A stretch of 64,000 bases of DNA from Caenimonas sedimenti (GTDB taxonomy: Bacteria > Pseudomonadota > Gammaproteobacteria > Burkholderiales > Burkholderiaceae_C), in NCBI RefSeq assembly GCF_007833165.1, contig NZ_VOBQ01000008.1, forward strand, positions 124,001-188,000, in the 5' to 3' direction. The notes beneath the pieces were generated by a model. The model was not told where the DNA came from. It made no database searches and was given only the letters and a program-made list of their open reading frames with translations. Of the stretch, positions 52,550 to 59,895 are shown piece after piece. The position numbers and the translations under genes are program-made. Numbering within the stretch: the first letter of the stretch is position 1; every line of letters begins with the position of its first letter.

Positions 52550-54049
52550 ATGCACCCGATCCAATCCGACATCGCCACCGACAGTTCCGACTTCCAGCGC
52601 CAGCGCGACGCCTTCCTGGCGCGGATAGCGGCGCTCAAGCCGCGCCGCGCCGAGGCCACGCTGGGTGGCAACGAGAAGTCGCGCAAGCTGCACAAGAGCC
52701 GCGGCCAGATGCTGCCGCGCGAACGCATTGCGGCCCTGCTCGACCCGGGCTCGCCATTCCTGGAGATCGGCCACCTCGCCGGCGCCGACCTGTACGACGG
52801 CGTGCCGCCGGGGGCGACCATCATCACGGGCGTCGGTCAGGTCAGCGGCCGGGCCTGCATGTTGATTGTCAACGACGCCACCGTGAAGGGCGGCACCATG
52901 TTCGGCATGACAACCAAGCGCCACACCCGGGCGCAGTTGTTCGCCTGGCAGCACCGTCTGCCCTGCATCACCATGGTGCAGTCCGGCGGCGGCTTCCTGC
53001 CCGACTTGGCCAACATCTTTCCCGACGAAGGCCAGGCCGGCTCGATCATGTACAACCAGGTGAAGATGTCGGCCGAAGGCATCGCCCAGATCGCGTTGGT
53101 GCACGGCCCGTCCACAGCCGGCGGGGCCTACATCCCGTCCCTGTGCGACGAGGTGGTCATCATCCGCAACCAGGGTGCGATGTTCCTCGGCAGCCCGCAG
53201 CTGGTGTTCGCCGCCACCGGCGAGGTTATCGATATCGAACCGCTGGGCGGCGCCGAGATGCACAGCCGTCTCAGTGGTGTCACCGACCACATGGCGGAAA
53301 ACGACGCGCATGCCTTGCAGATCACGCGAAACATCGTCGCCCATCTTGGCGAGGCGCCGTGTCTGCGCTGGACGCGCACCGCTGTCGAGGCGCCCCGCTA
53401 CGACCCGCAGGAGTTGCTCGGCCTGGCGCGCATGGGCGACCAGCCCGGCGGCGATTGCCGCGAGATCATCGCCCGCCTGGCCGACGGCAGCCGCTTCCAG
53501 GAGTTCAAGCAACTCCACGGTGAGACCCTGGTCTGCGGCTTCGCGCGCATCGAGGGCTTCGAGGTCGGCATCCTGGCCGGCAACGGCCTGCTCACTTCGC
53601 AGGCCTGCGCCAAGGGCGCGCACTTCATCGAGCTGTGCTGCCAGCGCGACATCCCGCTGCTGTTCCTGGTCGATTCGCCGGGCTTCGCCGACAGCGACCA
53701 GGGCGACCAGCGCGGCGTGGGCAAGCATGGCGCCAAGCTGCTCAACGCCGTGGCCAACGCCGACGTGCCCAAGTTCACCCTCATCGTCGGCGCAGCCTAC
53801 GGCGCGGCCTACCACGCGCTATGCGGCCGCGCCTTCAAGCCCAACGCGCTGCTGATGTGGCCCAACGCCCGCGCCGCCGCCTCGCGCGACGCCGCCGACG
53901 AAGTGGCTGGCGCGCTGAACTGGGCCCGCCATCTCTGGTGCGACATGGTCATCGATCCGGCCGAGACCCGCCCCGCCCTCGCCCAGCTGCTCGACGTGGC
54001 CGGCCGGACTCCCGCCAGACCCACCGAGTTCGCCGTGTTCCGCATGTAG
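52550..54049 (+). CDS. Acyl-CoA carboxylase carboxyltransferase paralogue with shortened C-domain
   Basis: A 499-residue carboxyltransferase-fold protein. Its N-domain is intact: GGGFLPDLANIFPDEGQ, GPSTAGGAYIPSLCDE, FLGSPQLVFAATGEV and GGAEMHSRLSGVTDH. In the C-domain the catalytic-side motif reads GAAYGAAYHALCGRA instead of GGSYxAxYLAMCGR, and about 36 residues are missing after WPNARAA, removing the MGPEQAA helix and the segment that follows. Normal sequence resumes at WCDMVIDPAETR and ends in FAVFRM. It is the mirror case of the paralogue at 50789 and may complement it. It faces the hydrolase gene across six bases. Confidence 0.9.
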   Translation: MHPIQSDIATDSSDFQRQRDAFLARIAALKPRRAEATLGGNEKSRKLHKSRGQMLPRERIAALLDPGSPFLEIGHLAGADLYDGVPPGATIITGVGQVSGRACMLIVNDATVKGGTMFGMTTKRHTRAQLFAWQHRLPCITMVQSGGGFLPDLANIFPDEGQAGSIMYNQVKMSAEGIAQIALVHGPSTAGGAYIPSLCDEVVIIRNQGAMFLGSPQLVFAATGEVIDIEPLGGAEMHSRLSGVTDHMAENDAHALQITRNIVAHLGEAPCLRWTRTAVEAPRYDPQELLGLARMGDQPGGDCREIIARLADGSRFQEFKQLHGETLVCGFARIEGFEVGILAGNGLLTSQACAKGAHFIELCCQRDIPLLFLVDSPGFADSDQGDQRGVGKHGAKLLNAVANADVPKFTLIVGAAYGAAYHALCGRAFKPNALLMWPNARAAASRDAADEVAGALNWARHLWCDMVIDPAETRPALAQLLDVAGRTPARPTEFAVFRM

Positions 54050-54055
54050 CGGTTT

Positions 54056-54928
54056 TCAGATGAACGCGCCGGCCTTGTCACGGCGACCACGCGCACCGAG
54101 AAATTCGATCATCAGCCGGTTGACGTCGTCCGGCGCCTCGAACGCCACCCAGTGGCTGGCGCCGGGAACGATACGGCACGTGATGCGTGGCGCGGTGCGT
54201 TCCAGGTAGGCGGCGCGCGACGCGGCGTCGGGTTGCGGCAGCGGATCGCGCTCGGGCAGGAGGCCCAGCACCGGGCAACGGGTCTGGCGCAGGCTCGGGC
54301 CCAACGTGTCGCGGTAGCCCAGAAAGCGCGACTTGAAGCGTGTCATCCCATGGTTGCGGCGCTGCATCGCGACCGTGAGGTCATCGATCCGCTTCGGGTC
54401 GCCGATCATCATCAGCTCCAGATTGCGGCGGTGCACGGCGTTCGTCTCGGCGTCGCTGGCGCCCGCCGGCACCGGGCGCAAGGGTGGCCGTGACCAGCTG
54501 CCCGGTGGAAATCCGCCCGGTGCGAGCAGGCAGATGCCGGCCACACGCTCGGGCAGGCGCGCCGCCAGCCAGGCCGTCATCACGCCGCCGTAGGAGAAGC
54601 CCGCCGCCAGGAAGGGGACGCCTGCCGGCACCAGGCCGCCCACCACGGCGGCCAGCAGAAACTCGCCGTACCCATCGAGATCGGAATCGTGCGGCACGTC
54701 GAGCGACTCACCCATGCCGGGCAGGTCCGGCAGCACCAGACGGAAGTGCTGCGACAGGGCCCGGATGTTGCGCACCCAGTGCGTCCAGGAACCGGTACCG
54801 CCATGCAGCAGCAGCAGGGTCGGCCCTTGGCCGACCTCGCGGGCCACCACGCCAGCAACCGTTCGGGTCTGGAATTCGAGGTCCGGAAACAGCCCCTCGG
54901 GCGTGATCTCGGGCAGCGGCACCGTCAA
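54056..54928 (-). CDS. Alpha/beta-fold hydrolase
   Basis: A 290-residue alpha/beta hydrolase. LLLLHGGTGSWTHW is the oxyanion-hole region, Ser112 in AAGFSYGGV is the nucleophile, and GASHWVAFEAPDD near the end has the catalytic histidine; an acid in LLPERDPLP is the likely third member. Relatives include ring-fission (C-C bond) hydrolases and esterases. The start is set at TTG 54928, which forms a TTGA overlap with the thiolase-like stop; an ATG further up would overlap that gene by 70 bases. It ends the operon that starts with the fused acyl-CoA dehydrogenase. Confidence 0.85.
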   Translation of the reverse strand: MTVPLPEITPEGLFPDLEFQTRTVAGVVAREVGQGPTLLLLHGGTGSWTHWVRNIRALSQHFRLVLPDLPGMGESLDVPHDSDLDGYGEFLLAAVVGGLVPAGVPFLAAGFSYGGVMTAWLAARLPERVAGICLLAPGGFPPGSWSRPPLRPVPAGASDAETNAVHRRNLELMMIGDPKRIDDLTVAMQRRNHGMTRFKSRFLGYRDTLGPSLRQTRCPVLGLLPERDPLPQPDAASRAAYLERTAPRITCRIVPGASHWVAFEAPDDVNRLMIEFLGARGRRDKAGAFI

Positions 54929-56094
54929 AGGGTGGCCTCCGTTCCCAGGATGTTGGTCACCTGGCTCGACAACACGCCGCCGTTGCCGTGGCACAGCGCC
55001 AGTTCGGCGCCGGCCACCTGGCGCGCGCCTGCTGCGCCGCGCAACTGCTGCACCGCCTCCACCAGCGTGAACATGCCGTACATGCCGGGATGCACGCAGG
55101 ACAGCCCACCGCCATTGGTGTTGACCGGCAGCGCGCCACCAGGCGCGATGGCCCCGCTCGCCACGAAAGCACCGCCCTCACCTTTCTTGCAGAAGCCCAG
55201 GTCTTCGAGGAACAGGATGGTGTTGATCGTGAAGGCGTCGTAGAGCTCGATCACGTCCATGTCGCGCGGCGCCAGGCCGGCCATCTCGAAGGCGCGCCGG
55301 CCGGAATCGACGGCCGCGGTCTGCGTGAGGTCGGCCATCGCGACGATGTTCATGTGGGTCGTGGCCGCCGCCGCGCCCAGCAGGTAGACCGGCTTCCTGG
55401 GCAGGTCGCGGGCACGCGGGGCCGTGGTCATCACCAAGGCTGCGCCGCCGTCGGTGACGAGGCAGCAGTCGCGCACCGTCAGCGGGCTCGACACCATGCG
55501 CGACGCCAGCACTTCGGCCACGCTCAGTGGCCCGCGCATGAAGGCCTCGGGGTTGAGGTTGGCCCAGGCGCGCGCCGCCACGGCGACTGCCGCGAGTTGC
55601 TCGCGCGTGGTGCCGTACTGGTGCATGTGGCGCGAGGCCGCGAGCGCGTACGAAGTGGCCGGGAAGATCGGCGCATACGGCGCCTCATAGGCGAAGGGCT
55701 TGACCGACGAGACCAGCTTGCCCGATGCGGTGCGCTGGTTGCTGCCGTAGAAGATCAGCGCCGTCTCGCACAGCCCTTCCTGCAGCGCCAGCGCCGCCAT
55801 CAGCGTGTACGACAGGAAGGTCGAACCGCCGGTGCGGTTGTTATCGGTGAACTTCGGCTGGATGCCCAGCATCTCGGCGATTAGCAGCGCCGACAGCGGG
55901 TTGGCGTTGCCGGGCAGCGAGCCGAACACGGCATCGACATGGCGGGTGGTGAGCCCCGCTTCGGCCAGCGCCTTGACGCTGGCCTCGACAGCGATGTCTT
56001 CCGAGCTGCGGCCCGGCGCCTCGCCCAGGCCGGCGAGCGCCGCGCCGACGAAGGCGGCCTGGCCGCGCAGGCCGTGCTTCGCACCGCCGCTCAT
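54925..56094 (-). CDS. Thiolase-like protein without the nucleophilic cysteine (Ltp2-like aldolase candidate)
   Basis: A 389-residue thiolase-fold protein. At the cysteine position it reads DNNRTGGSTF, so Thr88 replaces cysteine, and a standard thiolase reaction is not possible. The C-terminal part has VIELYDAFTINTILFLEDLGFCKKGEGGAFV, GGALPVNTNGGGLSCVHPGMYG; the YDxFT motif is that of the lipid-transfer proteins Ltp2, which perform retro-aldol cleavage of sterol side-chain CoA esters. Ltp2 needs a DUF35 partner, and such a gene lies directly upstream, joined by an ATGA overlap. Aldolase activity is inferred from these two facts. Confidence 0.84.
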   Translation of the reverse strand: MSGGAKHGLRGQAAFVGAALAGLGEAPGRSSEDIAVEASVKALAEAGLTTRHVDAVFGSLPGNANPLSALLIAEMLGIQPKFTDNNRTGGSTFLSYTLMAALALQEGLCETALIFYGSNQRTASGKLVSSVKPFAYEAPYAPIFPATSYALAASRHMHQYGTTREQLAAVAVAARAWANLNPEAFMRGPLSVAEVLASRMVSSPLTVRDCCLVTDGGAALVMTTAPRARDLPRKPVYLLGAAAATTHMNIVAMADLTQTAAVDSGRRAFEMAGLAPRDMDVIELYDAFTINTILFLEDLGFCKKGEGGAFVASGAIAPGGALPVNTNGGGLSCVHPGMYGMFTLVEAVQQLRGAAGARQVAGAELALCHGNGGVLSSQVTNILGTEATL

Positions 56095-56507
56095 GCTGCA
56101 CCCCCGGGGGCGGCATCGAAGACCACGCAAGGGGTGCCGTCAGCGCCCGGGGCCACGCGCGCCTGCACCGCCATGCCGATGCGCACCGCGTCGTGCGCCA
56201 CCCCGTCGACGCGCGCCATCATGCGCGGCCCCTCGGACAGGTCGACCAGCACCACGTTGTACGGTCCGCCCTTGTCGGCGCTGCGGTTGACGATGCTGAC
56301 GGCGTAGACCGTGCCGCGGCCGCTGGCCGCCACCCAGTCGAGCTCGACGCTGCCGCAGTGGCTGCAGACCAGGCGCGGGTAGAACACATGCCGGCTGCAA
56401 GCGCGGCAGCGCTGGATGCGCAACTCGCTGGTGGCCAGGTGCTGCGCGTACACCGCGTCGGGGCCAGGCCCCTGGGTCCAGCCGGAGGCGGCCGTGGCTT
56501 CGCTCAT
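56091..56507 (-). CDS. DUF35 zinc-ribbon/OB-fold protein
   Basis: A 138-residue two-part protein. Residues 34-51 form a zinc ribbon with Cys34, Cys37, Cys48 and Cys51 (CRAC, CSHC), followed by an OB fold (GRGTVYAVSIVNRSADKGGPYNVVLVDLSEGPRMMARV). DUF35 proteins bind thiolase-fold partners and position the acyl-CoA or the zinc site. Its stop overlaps the start of the thiolase-like gene (ATGA), as expected for a heteromeric enzyme. The ATG at 56507 follows GGAGAACC; a longer frame upstream is less likely. Confidence 0.9.
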   Translation of the reverse strand: MSEATAASGWTQGPGPDAVYAQHLATSELRIQRCRACSRHVFYPRLVCSHCGSVELDWVAASGRGTVYAVSIVNRSADKGGPYNVVLVDLSEGPRMMARVDGVAHDAVRIGMAVQARVAPGADGTPCVVFDAAPGGAA

Positions 56508-56578
56508 CGCATGGTTCTCCTCGGAATCAGTATTCAGTTGCTGTCGCACCCCGGCGCACGCACGGACCCAATGCCGGA

Positions 56579-58888
56579 TCAGCCCGGCAGTTCAAGCACG
56601 CCCTTGGCCAGGATGTTGCGCTGGATCTCATTGCTGCCGCCGTAGATGCTGGCCGGCCGCGCCGAGAAGAAGACGTTGGCCGGGTGCAGCGCACCGCCCG
56701 GCAGGTCCAGGGACTGGTCGCCGACGCCGCTCTCGCCAGCGGTCTCGAGCATCAGGTCGGCCACGCGCTGCTGCGTCTCGGTGACCCAGATCTTCAGCAT
56801 CGAGACCTCGGGCCCCAGATCGCGGCCGCGGCGCAGCACGTCGACGCAGCGCACGAACAGCGCGTCCAGGTCGTCGACGTCCAGCCGCAGTTCATCGTGG
56901 CGGGCGCGCCACGCGGCGTCCTCGTCCAGCCCGTTGGCGCGCGCCAGTTCGCGCAGCCGCAGCAGCGGCGCACGCGCGCCGCGCGGGTTGCCGATCATGA
57001 TGCGCTCGGAGCCGAGCAGCGACTTGGCCATCGTCCAGCCCTGGTTCAGGCCACCCACCAGGTTGGCGCGCGGCACGCGCACGTCGTCGAAGAAGACTTC
57101 GCAGAACTCGGCGCCGCCGCTGAGGTTGCGGATGCGCTTGACGGTGATGCCCGGGCTGCGCATGTCGGCCAGCAGGAAGCTGATGCCTTCCTGCTTCTTG
57201 GCCTGGGGGTCGGTGCGCACCAGCAGGAAGATCATGTCGGCCTCGTGCGCGAACGAGGTCCAGATCTTCTGCCCGTTGACGATGAAGTCGTCGCCGTCGG
57301 CCACGGCGGAGGTGCGCACGTTGGCCAGGTCGGAGCCGGCCGAGGGCTCGGAATAGCCCTGGCACCAGCGCACCTCGCCGGCCAGAATGCGCGGCAGGAT
57401 CTCGCGCTTCTGCGCTTCGGTGCCGTAGCGGATGATCAGCGGGCCGAGCATCACGACCGCCATGTTGGGTGCGATCTGGATGCCATGGCGGTCGAATTCC
57501 GATTGCAGGGCCACCTGCTCGTAAGCACCCAGGCCCATGCCCCCGTGCTCCTTCGGCCAGTTGGGCGCCGCCCAGCCGCGGGCATTGAGCTTCACGTGCC
57601 ACTCGTGCGTGTCGCGCAGACTCAGCCGGCTTGGCGGAAAACGCCACGCCGGCGGGAAGCTGTCGGCCAGCCAGCGCCGCAACGCGTCGCGCCGGATCGG
57701 CTGCTCGCCGCCGACGATGACTTCGGGCGCAGCCGCGTCGTCGCCGGCCGGTGCCAGCTCGTTGTAGCGCCGCCGGTGCCAGGCCGCGGCGCCCAGCCAG
57801 GCGGCGCCGACCATAGCCTTCTTCAGGTACAGGCCGATGGCGCATTCGTCGGTGTAGCCGATGCCGCCGTGCAGCTGGATGCAGCCCTTGGTGACCTCCA
57901 GCGCCGCGGCCGAAGCGCGCGCCTTGGCCTGGCTGGCGGCTGCCGCCAGCCGGGCGGCATCGGTACCCTCGGCATCGGCCAGCGCGGCCGACTGCGCCAC
58001 CACGGCGCGCGTCAGCTCGACCTGGATCAGCAGGTTGGCCGCGCGGTGCTGCAGCGCCTGGAAGCTGCCGACCGGGCGGCCAAATTGCTCGCGCACGGCG
58101 ATGTACTGCACGCTGCTGTCCAGCGCACGCCCCATCACGCCCAGCAGTTCGGCGGCGGCGGCGATGCGCGCCAGGTCGAGTGCACGCTGCAGCACGGCGT
58201 CGGCCCGCGGCGCATCGGCGACGAGCTGCGCCGCGCCCGTTTCGACGCCCTTGAATTGCAGCTCGCCCCAGAAGCCGCCGTCGACGCGCACCAGCGTGCC
58301 CAGCGTCAGCCCGGGCTGGCCGGCCTCGACCAGCAGCAGCACCGGCCCTTGCGGCGCGAGGGCCGACACGACGAAGGCCCCGGCGCCTTCGGCCGCGGCC
58401 ACGAAACATTTGGCGCCGTCCAGCACGAAGCCGTCGCCGCGCGGCGTGGCACGCAGGCTCTGGGGCCGCGGGGACTGCTCGTGCTCGCATTCCTGCCAGG
58501 CCAGCGCGAACGCCTGTTCGCCGCGCGCCAGCCTCGGCAGCCAGCGCGCGCGCAGCGCCTCGTTGTCGCCATGCAGCAGTGCCCAGGCCGGCAGCAGCGC
58601 CCCGCCGACCAGTGGCTCGGGCGCCAGCGCGCGGCCGCATTGTTCGAGCAGCAGCACGGCCTGCGCCAGGCCGCAGCCGCTGCCGCCGTAAGCCTCCGGC
58701 AGGCACAGGCCAGTCCAGCCCAATGCAGCCATCTCGTGCCAGCGCGCGCGGTCGTAGCCTGGCGCGCAGCCACGCCAGGCGCGCAAGCGTCGGCCCTCTT
58801 CGTCGGCGGCGAAGAAATCCGCGCCGGCGTCACGCAGCATGCGCTGCTCGTCACCCAGGTCGTCGAGCTTGGCGGCCAGGTCGATCAT
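56579..58888 (-). CDS. Fused double acyl-CoA dehydrogenase (FadE34-like)
   Basis: A 769-residue chain made of two acyl-CoA dehydrogenase folds. The N-half (about 1-375) resembles small subunits, with ECEHEQSPRPQ in place of the GSD segment, QLHGGIGYTDECAIGLYLKKA and no classical base. The C-half (about 380-769) is a full large-subunit type, with WPKEHGGMGLGAY, WCQGYSEPSAGSDLANV, KIWTSFAHEADMIFLL and YGGSNEIQRN. This matches the fused FadE34 architecture of mycobacteria, where one chain replaces an alpha2beta2 pair acting on sterol or bile-acid side chains. The split version occurs here at 5079-7420. The ATG at 58888 overlaps a possible short upstream frame (ATGA). Confidence 0.9.
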   Translation of the reverse strand: MIDLAAKLDDLGDEQRMLRDAGADFFAADEEGRRLRAWRGCAPGYDRARWHEMAALGWTGLCLPEAYGGSGCGLAQAVLLLEQCGRALAPEPLVGGALLPAWALLHGDNEALRARWLPRLARGEQAFALAWQECEHEQSPRPQSLRATPRGDGFVLDGAKCFVAAAEGAGAFVVSALAPQGPVLLLVEAGQPGLTLGTLVRVDGGFWGELQFKGVETGAAQLVADAPRADAVLQRALDLARIAAAAELLGVMGRALDSSVQYIAVREQFGRPVGSFQALQHRAANLLIQVELTRAVVAQSAALADAEGTDAARLAAAASQAKARASAAALEVTKGCIQLHGGIGYTDECAIGLYLKKAMVGAAWLGAAAWHRRRYNELAPAGDDAAAPEVIVGGEQPIRRDALRRWLADSFPPAWRFPPSRLSLRDTHEWHVKLNARGWAAPNWPKEHGGMGLGAYEQVALQSEFDRHGIQIAPNMAVVMLGPLIIRYGTEAQKREILPRILAGEVRWCQGYSEPSAGSDLANVRTSAVADGDDFIVNGQKIWTSFAHEADMIFLLVRTDPQAKKQEGISFLLADMRSPGITVKRIRNLSGGAEFCEVFFDDVRVPRANLVGGLNQGWTMAKSLLGSERIMIGNPRGARAPLLRLRELARANGLDEDAAWRARHDELRLDVDDLDALFVRCVDVLRRGRDLGPEVSMLKIWVTETQQRVADLMLETAGESGVGDQSLDLPGGALHPANVFFSARPASIYGGSNEIQRNILAKGVLELPG

Positions 58889-59010
58889 CGTGCCACCGCC
58901 CTCACGACCTCGGCCGGCGTCACGCCGTCGGTGCCCAGGAAGGACATCTCCTTGAGGATGGCGTGCGCGGGGTGCAGCGACACCGGCGCGGCGAATGGAA
59001 GGTAGGTCAC
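58885..59010 (-). CDS. Possible 41-residue small protein upstream of the fused dehydrogenase
   Basis: A GTG at 59010 opens a short frame ending in FLGTDGVTPAEVVRAVAR, whose TGA overlaps the dehydrogenase ATG (ATGA). The overlap and coding-like composition favour a leader peptide or small protein. No ribosome-binding motif or recognised domain is present, so it may be a vestige. The operator-like palindrome at 59051 lies 40 bases ahead. Confidence 0.35.
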   Translation of the reverse strand: MTYLPFAAPVSLHPAHAILKEMSFLGTDGVTPAEVVRAVAR

Positions 59011-59050
59011 GGCTGGCGCTCGGATGGTCTTTGTGGCATGGTACGAGTCT

Positions 59051-59068
59051 AACAAACGGCCGTTCGTT
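59051..59068. promoter_or_regulatory. Near-perfect 18-base palindrome in the divergent gap before the SDR gene
   Basis: AACAAACGGCCGTTCGTT has 8 of 9 paired positions. It lies 60 bases before the SDR start (59129) and 162 before the fused dehydrogenase start. This size and symmetry is typical of TetR-family operators. No TetR gene lies in the window, so a regulator encoded elsewhere is implied. Confidence 0.6.
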
Positions 59069-59115
59069 TTGCCAACGTGTGGCCGGCCCTGCCGGCCCCG
59101 GGCCGGCACCAGCAC

Positions 59116-59120
59116 AGGAG
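59116..59120 (+). promoter_or_regulatory. Ribosome-binding site that sets the SDR start
   Basis: AGGAG eight bases before the ATG at 59129. It rules in MFNGKALDNK as N-terminus, excluding the open frame further upstream that crosses the operator. Confidence 0.75.
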
Positions 59121-59128
59121 ATCACAGA

Positions 59129-59887
59129 ATGTTCAACGGCAAGGCACTCGACAACAAGGTCGCCATCGTCACCGGCGCCGGCCAGGGCATCGGCGCGGGG
59201 GTGGCACGGGCCTACGCGGCGCAGGGCGCCAAGGTGGCGGTCGTCGACTGGAACCTGGAGACCGCCGAGCTGGTGGCGCAGTCGATCCGCGCCGCCGGCG
59301 GCCAGGCCGTGGCCCTGAAGTGCGATGTGGCCGACCGCGCCGCTGTCGACGCGATGGTGGCCGCCACGGTGGCCCAGTTCGGTCCGGTCGATGTGCTGGC
59401 CAACAACGCCGGTATCACGCGCACGGCCATGCTGCACAAGATGACGCCGCACCAGTGGGACCAGGTGCTGGCCGTGCACCTGACCGGCAGCTTCAACTGC
59501 CTGCAGGCGGTGGTGGGCAGCATGATGGAACGCCAGCGCGGCTGGATCATCAACACCATCTCCACCGCCGGCATCCTGGGCACCATCGGCCAGATCAACT
59601 ACGGCTCGGCCAAGGCCGGCCTGATCGGCTTCACCAAGTCGGCGGCACGCGAGCTGGCGCGCTACAACATCATCGTCAACTGCGTGGCGCCGGGCGCATC
59701 CACTCCGATGACCGAGACCATCCGCACCGACGAGCGCTTCAGGCAGCGCACCCTGGATCGCATCCCGCTCGGCCGCTGGGCCGAGCCGGAAGAGATCGCG
59801 CCGGTGTGGGTGTTCCTGGCCTCGGAGGGCGCGAGCTACGTCACCGGCCAGCTGATCGGTGCCGACGGCGGCATGTCGATCCACTGA
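59129..59887 (+). CDS. Short-chain dehydrogenase/reductase, 3-hydroxyacyl-CoA dehydrogenase-like
   Basis: A 252-residue classical SDR. TGAGQGIG lies at residues 15-22, NNAG follows DVLA, the serine lies in NTISTAG and the catalytic pair in YGSAK. It ends in GADGGMSIH, as in FabG-like proteins. Directly downstream, nine bases away, is an ADP-forming acyl-CoA synthetase. It most likely oxidises a 3-hydroxyacyl-CoA; its divergence from the SDRs at 7442 and 23434 suggests a different chain or position. Confidence 0.9.
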   Translation: MFNGKALDNKVAIVTGAGQGIGAGVARAYAAQGAKVAVVDWNLETAELVAQSIRAAGGQAVALKCDVADRAAVDAMVAATVAQFGPVDVLANNAGITRTAMLHKMTPHQWDQVLAVHLTGSFNCLQAVVGSMMERQRGWIINTISTAGILGTIGQINYGSAKAGLIGFTKSAARELARYNIIVNCVAPGASTPMTETIRTDERFRQRTLDRIPLGRWAEPEEIAPVWVFLASEGASYVTGQLIGADGGMSIH

Positions 59888-59895
59888 CGCCGCAC

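Noticed and set aside
52376-53815. Open minus-strand frame that would extend the carboxyltransferase at 50789 to about 1008 residues
   Set aside because: The extension is the antisense shadow of the real plus-strand carboxyltransferase at 52550 and has no family similarity; MSVIKSALA at 52375 is the natural start.
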